Source of the DNA: Theocolax elegans
Taxonomy: Eukaryota > Arthropoda > Insecta > Hymenoptera > Cerocephalidae
Assembly: GCA_026168455.1 (NCBI GenBank)
Contig: CM047427.1
Span: forward strand, 43,248,846 to 43,312,845
Direction: 5' to 3'
Length of the DNA stretch: 64,000 nt
Under the pieces are notes generated by a model. It saw only the letters and a program-made list of their open reading frames with translations, ran no database searches and had not been told where the DNA came from. Each line of letters begins with the position of its first letter. Within the stretch, counting starts at the first letter, position 1. Made by a program: the position numbers and the translations under genes. This document shows, one piece after another, positions 34,640 through 44,051 of this stretch.

Positions 34640-35737
34640 GGCTAAAATTTATAAAGGTACATTATGTTATTTAGATAATTAGATAAATCGAGATTTTAAA
34701 ATATTCGCAAATAACACGAATCTTCATTTCAATTTACTTAAATGATCCCGCTTATAACTCATTTTCATATTTCAATCGTTAAATGCATATTCTTCGAACT
34801 ATCTATTTTTTTCTCTGAAGTTTGAATTTTGGTTAAAACCGTTTGCTTCTTGTGTCTTCATATTATTCACTACATTTGATGACATTGATTTTCGATATAT
34901 CTTTATCACTGTGTCTCCTAATCTATAAATCAAATTCACTAATTGTTTTATTATAAATTACAGATATGTTTAAAAAAAAACAAACGAAATAAAAACTACC
35001 TCGTGGTTAGAATAATTTGGTACATGCCTTTACACTTAGGCATTTCTTTAATCACACTTTCAGGCAATGAATCGCTAGATAACGAATACATTGACTGAGA
35101 TGATGACGGCTGTTGTTGTTCGAGCGACGTTGTTGGTACAGTTATTCCGACATTATTATGTCTAATACAAAGTATTACTTATTGACGCAAATAGCCGCGT
35201 TGGTAATAGAGGTGGTAGCTGCTGTGACTGCTTTAGACCGGGACCAGTGTTCGAGCTCAACGATAGTAATAATTGTAGTGATGTCGAACTACACTGTTAA
35301 ATTATAATGACCAAATTTTAAAAATTAGTAATACAGAAAATTTTATCTACATGAGTTCTCAAAGTGTTCCATCATCGTTGGCTCACCACTCGTAAGCTCA
35401 TTCACTTTTTCGTAGTCTTGACAACTTCTTCAAATTTACCCATAGTGTCCGAATCGTGTCTATTTTTCGATTACGCTTGTTGAAGTTTGTTCGATAACAA
35501 TGATGTCTTCTGGGGTGACAGAGTCTGCCAGAGCCGATGGAGCCCGTTCTATTTTAATATTGCGAGAGGTTTACGTTCTGTTATGAGCTTGCAACGTAGA
35601 CGCTGTGTGACAACGTACATCTGGTAATCGGCGTATACGATTTCCCGATGATGAAGCTTCAATACCGCTTGCGCTTTCCAATACGCTTCCATTGCGGCAA
35701 TTAGCAGCTAGTGATCTCGAGAATTCATTTAATTTAA

Positions 35738-36046
35738 GGGGATGTCGGAGCTATAGCCTCCATCAAAAGCCGCTCGATCTCTCGGTTTCGAATGGCGCTG
35801 TAGTCAGGTGTCGATTTCTACGATAAACGTACTTAAAACATAAATTATAAATTTTACAGTTACATAGAGCTGTTGAAAGATACTTTCCCCCCTAGCTATG
35901 ACTAAACTTAAGGTAATTATAATATTACTCTTGGAAGCAAATGTTTATTTTTTTAAAGAAATGTGAAATACGTCTCATATTCAATGAATCTATATCTGCC
36001 GTAATGCTACATGCAACGTATTTCACATTTCTTTAAAAAAATAAAC
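35738..36046. mobile_element. Truncated foldback element after module copy 2
   Basis: Starts right after TTAA (35734-35737) with GGGGATGTCGGAG. It carries the full left arm and centre, then only about 30 bp of the right arm ('acgtatttcacatttcttt') before 'aaaaaataaacattattaat' sequence of the next module copy. The same truncation at the same place occurs in copy 3 (37181-37490), so copies 2 and 3 arose by duplication after truncation. Confidence 0.75.
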
Positions 36047-37180
36047 ATTATTAATAATAATAATAATAAAATAAAATATTATTTTATTATATTACACATT
36101 CCAAACTAAATAAACATTAAAAGTAAATTCAATATTAATAAGTACATTTAAAGCAAACTATAGAAGTATTTTCAGTTCATTTTTACAATTTTATAACTCA
36201 TTTTCATATCTTCAATCGTTAAATGCATATTCTTCGAACTATCTATTTTTTTCTCTGAAGTTTGAATTTTGGTTAAAACCGTTTGCTTCTTGTGTCTTCA
36301 TATTATTCACTACATTTGATGACATTGATTTTCGATATATCTTTATCACTGTGTCTCCTAATCTATAAATCAAATTCACTAATTGTTTTATTATAAATTA
36401 CAGATATGTTGTAAAAAAAAAACAAACGAAATTAAAAACTACCTCGTGGTTAGAATAATTTGGTACATGCCTTTACACTTAGGCATTTCTTTAATCACAC
36501 TTTCAGGCAATGAATCGCTAGATAACGAATACATTGACTGAGATGATGACGGCTGTTGTTGTTCGAGCGACGTTGTTGGTACAGTTATTCCGACATTATT
36601 ATGTCTAATACAAAGTATTACTTATTGACGCAAATAGCCGCGTTGGTAATAGAGGTGGTAGCTGCTGTGACTGCTTTAGACCGGGACCAGTGTTCGAGCT
36701 CAACGATAGTAATAATTGTAGTGATGTCGAACTACACTGTTAAATTATAATGACCAAATTTTAAAAATTAGTAATACAGAAAATTTTATCTACATGAGTT
36801 CTCAAAGTGTTCCATCATCGTTGGCTCACCACTCGTAAGCTCATTCACTTTTTCGTAGTCTTGACAACTTCTTCAAATTTACCCATAGTGTCCGAATCGT
36901 GTCTATTTTTCGATTACGCTTGTTGAAGTTTGTTCGATAACAATGATGTCTTCTGGGGTGACAGAGTCTGCCAGAGCCGATGGAGCCCGTTCTATTTTAA
37001 TATTGCGAGAGGTTTACGTTCTGTTATGAGCTTGCAACGTAGACGCTGTGTGACAACGTACATCTGGTAATCGGCGTATACGATTTCCCGATGATGAAGC
37101 TTCAATACCGCTTGCGCTTTCCAATACGCTTCCATTGCGGCAATTAGCAGCTAGTGATCTCGAGAATTCATTTAATTTAA

Positions 37181-37490
37181 GGGGATGTCGGAGCTATAGC
37201 CTCCATCAAAAGCCGCTCGATCTCTCGGTTTCGAATGGCGCTGTAGTCAGGTGTCGATTTCTACGATAAACGTACTTAAAACATAAATTATAAATTTTAC
37301 AGTTACATAGAGCTGTTGAAAGATACTTTCCCCCCTAGCTATGACTAAACTTAAGGTAATTATAATATTACTCTTGGAAGCAAATGTTTATTTTTTTAAA
37401 GAAATGTGAAATACGTCTCATATTCAATGAATCTATATCTGCCGTAATGCTACATGCAACGTATTTCACATTTCTTTAAAAAAATAAACA
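37181..37490. mobile_element. Truncated foldback element after module copy 3
   Basis: As for 35738-36046: TTAA at 37177-37180, left arm and centre complete, right arm cut after about 30 bp. Followed by 'aaataaacattattaataat', then a plus-strand copy of the exon-like segment at 37551. Confidence 0.75.
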
Positions 37491-37741
37491 TTATTAATAA
37501 TAATAATAATAAATAAATAAATAAAATATAAATTACTGAATTTGATTTATAGATTAGAAGACAGAGTGGTAAAGACATATCGAAAGTCGATGTCATCAAA
37601 TAAGTTAAAAATATAAAAACACAAGCAGCAAACAGTTTTAATAAAACATTCAAACTCCAGAGAAAAAAATAAACATTATTAATTTTTTTTTATTTTTTAT
37701 CTTACCAAAAACCCGAGGAGGGTTCATACAGCTATAAACAT

Positions 37742-37742
37742 T

Positions 37743-37782
<40 letters not shown>

Positions 37783-38281
37783 ACAACAAACAACAAACAA
37801 CAAACAAACAAACAACAAACAACAAACAAACAACAAACAACAAACAAACAAACAACAAACAACAAACAACAAACAACAAACAAACAAACAAACAAACAAA
37901 CAAACAAACAAACAAACAAACAAACAACAAACAAACAAACAAACAAACAAACAAACAAACAAACAAACAAACAAACAAACAACAAACAACAAACAAACAA
38001 ACAAACAAACAAACAAACAAACAAACACAAACAAACAACAAACAAACAAACAAACAAACAAACAACACAAACAAACAAACAAACAAACAAACAACAAACA
38101 AACAAACAAACAAACAAACAAACAAACAACAAACAAACAAACAACAACAAACAAACAAACAAACAAACAAACAAACAAACACAAACAAACAAACAAACAA
38201 CAAACAAACAAACAACAAACAAACAAACAAACAACACAAACAAACAAACAACAAACAACAAACAAACAAACAAATAAATAA

Positions 38282-38321
<40 letters not shown>
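37742..38321. repeat. (AAT)n, (CAAA)n and (AATA)n microsatellite tract
   Basis: (AAT)n at 37742-37778, then about 490 bp of CAAA/CAA units (37780-38271), then (AATA)n to 38321. The long minus-strand frames rich in Cys, Leu, Phe and Val are translations of this repeat, not genes. Confidence 0.97.
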
Positions 38322-38409
38322 ACCAATTAAGCAAAAAGCAGTCAATATCAATAAATTTATCAGAAAACAAAATTTGCTAGTCATTATCACAGATAGTTGT
38401 AAAGCTATA

Positions 38410-38497
38410 ATTCAAATTTTTGCGACCCGTCATTATACACTTGCAGTGTGTATCATTGACCGTATTCATGACATAGACGTGTAGCAAAAATTTGAAT
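38410..38497. other. Perfect 14-bp stem flanking a short loop region
   Basis: ATTCAAATTTTTGC at 38410-38423 is exactly complementary to GCAAAAATTTGAAT at 38484-38497. A smaller inner stem (atacac/gtgtgtat) lies at 38435-38452. It could be a tiny MITE or a transcribed hairpin; nothing else supports either. Confidence 0.45.
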
Positions 38498-39440
38498 ATT
38501 AATAAATCCTATACGAAATGTAATCATTAATTAACATCAACTTAAGTCAATAATATTAAAAAAATTCTTTTATAAATACCACTAAAAAAATAATTAATGA
38601 ACACGTAACCATATAAATATTATTTTGTACTTTAATATTTCTATAATTTAAAGTTATATTAACATTGATTCATTCATTATTGTCAATTACTGTTAAAAAT
38701 TTTTTCTTAAAAATTAATAGGATTCGTCTTTGCCGGCGACAGGTTTCACCTCCCAGGAACCGCTCGGGGATGGCCCAGCCGATCCTCGGCGAGTGGTCGA
38801 CCTCTTGGACAACGAGACGATCTCTAGTTGAGGCGGTAAAGGCGGCCCTTGTCGTGGCGAGCTCCTGTCGGTCCGCGTGTCACTCGCGCACGACCCCGTT
38901 CTTAAACACACACACGCACTCAAACTCACGGGACACACGTGTACTTCCACCCGGGTCTCCGCAGTTAGCCTTGCTCCGGAACAACCGTTCACAGAGCTAA
39001 ATACAGAGGTGGGTGGGGTGTACTCTCGGCACTCACGAGCTGTACAACACGGACACAAAATACAATAATCCGTCCCGATCGACGGATTATTACACACTGA
39101 TTAGGCGATCGCCTAATTTCCCGAAAAAGGGATGAGAGTGGGGAAACTCACACACTCTTTCGCGCTCTCATCCCTACGTATAGTCGCGCCAGAGTGACCA
39201 ATTGGCGATTTTTTTTCCTTTTCTCTCTTACGTATGTTGATGTTTATTAAGCAAGAGCAACAAGGAGAAAAAATCGCCATCTGGCAACCCTGAGTCGCGC
39301 GCGTAATTGTACACTCGTAGAAAAACAAACAAGTGTCGTCGGTTGGCCTTGACATACGAAAGGCTCCGACGACTTACAATTCGCGAATTTAAATATTCTA
39401 TTCGTCGTGAATAGATTGTGTGACGATTTCCGTCACAATA
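38498..39440. other. GC-rich, LTR-like segment
   Basis: A GC-richer stretch (about 38720-39370) in an AT-rich setting, with frames open on several strands as expected from composition. It ends with TGTGACG-atttc-CGTCACA (39420-39437), an inverted pair of the kind seen at LTR termini. If it is an LTR it is probably on the minus strand; I could not find the other end. I do not call the 127-codon minus-strand frame at 38714-39097 a gene. Confidence 0.35.
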
Positions 39441-39479
39441 TATATAAATTTCTGTTTTATGTATTCTGTTAAATACTAT

Positions 39480-39728
39480 TATTATCAGATTTGTATTTAA
39501 TCTTTTCTATTATTTGCTTACATTATGGTTAATAAATTTACTTGGATACTGATTATTTAATAAAAAGTCTTTATCTAATACAAAATTGATTTCATGAAAC
39601 TTCTGGTTCGACAATAAAATTGCCTTATCCACCAAAGTATAAATCATCGCCCTTTGTTGTTCTATAGGATGACTAGAAAGAAAATGGAAAAATCTACCTG
39701 AAAGTGTATATTTTCAATACCAGTTAGT
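39480..39728 (-). pseudogene. Penelope-like element linker fragment
   Basis: Minus-strand translation from about 39728 gives LSGRFFHFLSSHPIEQQRAM, IYTLVDKAILLSNQKFHEIN and NNQYPSKFINHN. This is the conserved segment between the RT and the GIY-YIG nuclease in Penelope-like elements and parallels the sequences at 20840-20990 and 41905-42110. No RT or nuclease remains. Confidence 0.75.
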
Positions 39729-40029
39729 GATTACTTTTTTTACTATATTTTTTTAATATAATATCGCGCAAAGATTTGAATTTTATTTAATTCAAATATT
39801 TAATACCTAAGTGATATATGTAATGAAAAAAAATTACAATAAATTTCGACTAAATTATTATTATTTTTTGTGAATTTTTAAGACCACTTTTGATTAAAAT
39901 TATTGTTAGCAGGGATTTTTAGTAAAACCTGATCGTTGTTCTAATATCATGGTTGCAATTTTAACATCGCCACAAACTTTCCATTTGTGTTCCAAGTACT
40001 TAATTTTTTGCAATACTATCCCCAAATTT

Positions 40030-41090
40030 TCATAAGTTTCCTTCAGTTTAGTTTAGTGAGCTATGATTATTATATTATATAATAGTAATATAATAGTAGT
40101 TTATTTCATCTGTATCACTAGTATGAATTAACTTTTTACTCGTTTTGGTCTTCTTAATTATTTTTTTGTTATTATTACATTTTGTTTGATTCCGTTTAGT
40201 TGCATTTTTATTTATTTCTTTATTGTTCTGGTATTTAAGGTAATCCGAGTGAGAAAATACAACTAATTCGCGTGTCTCTCATGTTCGCATAATCTAATGC
40301 TTTAGTATTTTCGAAAGTTGCAATGATTCCGTTAATGTTCTTAATATTTTCAGAGTTATTGTTTTCAATGCCCTTTTTAGAAAATGATTGTTTTCTTACT
40401 TTTGTATTCTGCCTTTAATCTAATTGAATTGCGTTTACATTGGGCATACTGTTGGAATTCGAATGCGGATTTTGATTAGACGATTGTCTGTGAAAACTTT
40501 TGTTAAAATTATTATTTTTGTTCGGGTCGAATTTTTTTTCGTAAAGTTATAGTTTTTATTAATATTTAGATTTATTCCCGGTTTACTCGCGGGTTAATCA
40601 TTATCGCTTTTTTGATTTTGCTTGGAATCAAAATCATTTAAAATTTGAAATAAAGTTTGTTTGTCGCGGGTTTGTTGGCTCATAATTGCGTGATTAAGTT
40701 TACGCTTAAAGTGCTAGCTAATTTTGTCGATTAATTCGGATTCTGTGAGCATCAGGTCTATTTCTCGCGCTAATCCCATTAAATTTGTGGCATATTCTAC
40801 ACGAGTAGTTTTATTCGGTTGGTACTGTCCAAACTCATTCTTACGTCTAGCTTTACGTTGCATACATTTATTGCAGTACCTATCTTTGAATTTATTTTTA
40901 GAATCCTCTAGATCTAGATAGCAAATACCACCAGTTTTTTGCGGTTTTTGTAAAGCCTTCCATATCATATCGTCGTATGATATAGCTGTATTTAGAACAT
41001 ATCTTTCGTGTAACATGAATCGTGTTCGTTTAAGAATCGCATAGGACGTTCTTCTGACATCTCCCGAAAATTTGGGAAGTTATGATCTAA
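40030..41090 (-). pseudogene. LTR-retrotransposon gag-like remnant
   Basis: The clearest frame (41016 to 40714) contains VLNTAISYDDMIWKAL, FKDRYCNKCMQRKARRKNEF, GQYQPNKTTRVEYATNLMGL and AREIDLMLTESELIDKIS. After a stop it continues HFKRKLNHAIMSQQTRDKQT and LFQILNDFDSKQ, then a degenerate Asn/Lys-rich tail to about 40030. The pattern (retrotransposon-gag domain followed by 'LIDKIxxHF...AIxxxxxRD...LLxxFD') is that of gag proteins of insect Ty3/Gypsy-type elements, which build the particle that packages the RNA. No protease, RT or integrase is next to it. It is broken by stops and a frameshift at its N-terminal side near 41030. Confidence 0.65.
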
Positions 41091-41556
41091 TCTTTGGTGT
41101 ATACTCTCCGACTGTATTGTTAATTGCAGTAGTATTGATGTGGTTTAATCGATCGATATACTTTTTTAAAACATTATCGATTTTATTTAGTTTAAGTTGA
41201 GTCTGTTTATCTTCATTGTTTATTAATTTAATCACTGTATTTTTTAAATCAATTGGGTTTGAACTTACAAAGATATCTCCCTGTAACTCGTCTTACTCCG
41301 AGTTTAAACTATCATTATTAGTATTTAACCGACCGTTTTCTAATTCGATCGTTCTTAATCGATTTTCCATCGGTTTAGCAACCAATTCGTTTTCAACGTC
41401 TTGTGTTAACAATAATTGAAGATCTTGGGTCACGGCTCTTTCCCAAACTTTGCGTTTTTTTCAACAATGTCCTTTTCATTATTTCTAGCTGCTTCCTCAA
41501 TCTACTTAATTTATCGAATTTAAAAATAATTTTTAACCGCTTATTTTTATAGTCTA

Positions 41557-41763
41557 TAACGGGTACGGATTTTTGAGTGTCGACGCAGGTAGGTCCCTGA
41601 GTTATCGGCGACGATTGTCGATAGGACCAAGTCGACTAGCCGGGATAATTGCGAATGGTAGCACAGTGGCGAGGCTTCTGCCTCGCGCTCCCGGGATCGT
41701 GGGTTCGCGCTCCGATACCTTCGTTGATTTTTTTATTCCTCATATTAAATCCGTACCCCGTTA
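41557..41763 (+). mobile_element. TIR-flanked element with a tRNA-like core
   Basis: TAACGGGTACGGATTT (41557-41572) pairs with AAATCCGTACCCCGTTA (41748-41763) with one extra C. Between them lies a tRNA-like segment at about 41655-41730: an A-box-like TAGCACAGTGG and a B-box-like GGGTTCGCGCTCC, and just upstream a hairpin with ggtcc/ggacc. It resembles a SINE head but is bounded by inverted repeats, which is unusual. The A/B boxes are imperfect, so RNA polymerase III activity is only a possibility. Confidence 0.4.
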
Positions 41764-41904
41764 CTAGTATTTTATTCTGCCTATTTAGACTAGAATTTGT
41801 AAGTTAAGCATTTATTGCATTCAATTATTAATCACTAAATGTAAATATTAATAAGAAATTTCATTAATAAGAACAAATTATAATCAAATTATTACTAATT
41901 GGTA

Positions 41905-42361
41905 CAGGTATGATACGTTTTCTGGACGATTTTTACATTTTAATTCTAGTCACACAATACAGCAAAAGAGGGCTATGGTTTATACGTTGGTAGATGAAGC
42001 TATTTTATTATCACATAAAAAGTTTCATAATTGTAACATTGATATAGTGAAACAATTTCTACTAGATAATAATTATCAACTAAAATTTATTAGTCATAAT
42101 ATTTAAAAAAAGTTATATAAAATAAAATATAAAATTAATAATAATACAATGAATCAAAATGTTTGAAGAAGAATTGAAAAAACAATTTATTAAACCAATT
42201 CCCGTAATTTTTAATAATCTTGATAATATCATTGTGAGGGGAAAAGAATAATCTGATAAAAAACAGAGACTAACTTGGTATACCCGATAAATTGTAGGAA
42301 CTGCAACGCAAGTTAGGTGGGCGAGACTAAACGACAATTGCAATGCAGAGTTAAACAGAAA
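41905..42361 (+). pseudogene. Penelope-like fragment with partial GIY-YIG nuclease
   Basis: The plus-strand frame from 41905 reads DTFSGRFLHFNSSHTIQQKR, AMVYTLVDEAILLSHKKFHN and NNYQLKFIS, the PLE linker. After a broken stretch, a frame from 42272 reads NLVYPINCRNCNAS, then a stop at 42314-42316 where the YIG tyrosine codon is expected, then VGETKRQLQCRV. This is the start of the GIY-YIG endonuclease (VYxIxCxxCxxSYVGxTxRQL) that nicks target DNA for PLE insertion. The RT domain is absent. Together with the nearby ribozyme-like motif at 42845-42870 this may be one PLE copy split by a dispersed repeat. Confidence 0.78.
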
Positions 42362-42379
42362 ACAGGTTTATATTTTATA

Positions 42380-42598
42380 ATTAACACATCTTCAACTGTT
42401 TTCGAGTTATAAGTAACCAAAGTTAAGGAATTTTTTGGCGAGATTTTTCGTTATTTGTTTATAACTATCGTAAAAAAGGGCATTGGACTCTACAAATGCG
42501 GCTTTCTTCATATTTTTATAGTAGAAATCATATCCTAGAGTTTGGTAAGGATCCATTTTCCAGAGGATGTGGTCTCTCCTTATTAGTTTCATATGTAT
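42380..42598. repeat. Dispersed repeat copy related to 24.3-24.6 kb
   Basis: Aligns with the interior 3' part of the piggyBac-like element (24360-24590) over about 210 bp, for example 'gagttataag', 'ggcattggac' and 'atcctagagtttggtaagg'. It sits between Penelope-type sequences on both sides. Confidence 0.6.
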
Positions 42599-43440
42599 TT
42601 GTTTATGTTTACGCTCACCAGCTGTATATAAATATGAGCAGCATCGCGTTTATTTTCATTATTGACAGTTAAACTTAGTTTCTGACAAGTTATGTTTTCA
42701 CATCTGTGCATCTAAAAATTTGACTATGTGCTTAATCGCGACTTATTTTTAAAGGTAATTCTTTGTTTTAAAGTTTATTTGATGTTGGTTTTAATTTATA
42801 ATCTGTTTGTAAAATGTTTTTGTCTTGTGATTTAATAAACTAGCCTGATGAGGTTGGCATACCAACGAAACGTTATAATTCTTGTATTTTCATTGTATCA
42901 CTAGTAAGTTTCAAGATCTCTTGTGCATGTATATTTGAAAGCCAAATCTTAAGCTGCTGACAATCGATATTTAATGCTATCATTTTATTATTCATTGTTT
43001 CTTATCCAATCTTTTATTTTATATTTGTTACTTTCCTGTTTTTATCTAAAACCTTTAAATTTCTTGTCAGGTTATTAAACGTGCCTATTGCTTTTATATA
43101 ACAATTTTTTGTGCTGACTGTTTTACAGAATTTAGGCTTAATTATGAGTTTCCGTCTCGTTTTACTTTCTTAATTTAAAATTTGTTTTTTGAGATCGTTA
43201 TAATAAAAAAGAAGACATTGATCAGAGTAATATTTTTGTATGTTAAAAGGATTTATAGTTTGGAAAGTGTCTTTGTTTATAATTTTTAATAAATATATAA
43301 CACTAATTATATTTAAAAATTAAATAACTTTATTTGGCAATAAAATTATTTAAAATTATAAAGAACGAATTAAATTTTTATTATTACAAACAAGAAATAT
43401 AAATAATCTAATATATTATTATCTCATTAAATATTTTGTA
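42599..43440. other. Probable Penelope pseudo-LTR region and AT-rich spacer
   Basis: No open frame of note. The first ~300 bp contain a TATA-like 'gtatataaatatgagcagc' at about 42626 and the ribozyme-like motif listed separately, as expected for the untranslated pLTR of a Penelope-like element. The remainder is AT-rich with no recognised feature. Confidence 0.4.
42845..42870 (+). ncRNA. Hammerhead-ribozyme-like core motif
   Basis: CTGATGAG (42845-42852), stem GTTGG (42853-42857), loop CATA, stem CCAAC (42862-42866), then GAAA (42867-42870). CUGAUGA-stem II-GAAA is the invariant core of the hammerhead ribozyme, and Penelope-like elements are known to carry such motifs in their untranslated repeats. 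The location, about 480 bp downstream of a PLE nuclease fragment, fits. Stems I and III and the cleavage site were not resolved, so self-cleavage is not claimed. Confidence 0.55.
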
Positions 43441-43655
43441 TTTTGATATAAGAATATTAACATATCTAATTCGCAGATAGTAAACAGCTTCTTTTTGCAG
43501 TTACAATATTCTGTTGCTGTAGAAAAACAGTGCTGTAAGCTAACAGATGCAGCAGGCATGGACAAATATTTTTTTGCTAAATTTGCTGGAAATGAATATT
43601 TGTTTTCTTATGTCTGCCACCATTTAAATGGACTTAAATTAAATTGTAGTTGTAG

Positions 43656-44051
43656 TTAAGCTAAATAATTTTTAAACTCTATCAATACGTCATCTTCTTT
43701 TTGAACAGAGCCGAAAATATATAAAAACCCTAACGCACTCGATGTTTTTTCGGAAACAACCACAGTTTCTTGATCTTCCTGAAGTATCAAATCAGTGTTG
43801 TCAATAAAATTTCTTACATGAGCTAATTTTGCTAAAATGTCTTCATGTTCTAAATCCTTATATCCTGGATCTAAAAATGACGCTATTTGCCTAGCCCACA
43901 CTTTATTTTCTTGTAATTTCCATGATAAATTAAATCTTTTATTTATTTCTAAGCAGATGATGTCTTTAAAATTTACAGACACTTCTTCATTTTCAGGAGA
44001 AGTTGCTTTTCGAATAATTTCTTTAAGTAATGACCGAACCATGGAAGTCAT
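43656..44051 (-). pseudogene. hAT-type transposase fragment
   Basis: A 131-codon minus-strand frame reads SMVRSLLKEIIRKATSPENE, WKLQENKVWARQIASFLDPG, YKDLEHEDILAKLAHVRNFI and ends VLIEFKNYLA. 'ASFLDPxYKDL' and the following charged helices are characteristic of the C-terminal half of hAT transposases before the dimerisation domain. The catalytic N-terminal parts and dimerisation domain are absent. The upstream end of this frame is repeated at 45183-45300 because it lies in a tandem duplication. It could also be a remnant of a hAT-derived BED zinc-finger host gene, but the breaks argue against function. Confidence 0.65.

Larger units (their letters stand above)
32985..37490 (-). repeat. Triplicated ~1.1-1.4-kb gene-like module
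   Basis: Three near-identical copies: 32985-34126, 34750-35737 (lacking the left ~150 bp) and 36047-37180. The offset between copies 2 and 3 is 1443 bp, and between 1 and 2 it is 1614 bp. Each is followed by all or part of a TTAA-flanked foldback element. Copy 1 differs mainly by homopolymer indels. On the minus strand several stretches look like exons: MNSRGSLAANCRNGS to AHNRT then GTAAAC (34114 to 33960, copy 1); ERAPSALADSVTPEDIIVIE (~33930); QSQQLPPLLPTRLF (~33600); SSSQSMYSLSSDSLPESVIK, EMPKCKGMYQIILTTR (~33500); then a ~96-bp intron and LGDTVIKIYRKSMSSN (~33310). The plus-strand 64-codon frame repeated in each copy is a shadow. Function unknown. Confidence 0.7.

Noticed and set aside
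33499..36750. Repeated 64-codon plus-strand frame as a conserved small protein
   Set aside because: Identical in all three copies only because the modules are near-identical DNA; the coding evidence favours the minus strand.
37650..38390. Minus-strand frames of 200-246 codons rich in Cys, Leu, Phe and Val
   Set aside because: Direct translations of the (CAAA)n tract in three frames.
38665..39097. Overlapping 111- and 127-codon frames
   Set aside because: Opposite-strand frames over the same GC-rich, LTR-like segment with no domain.
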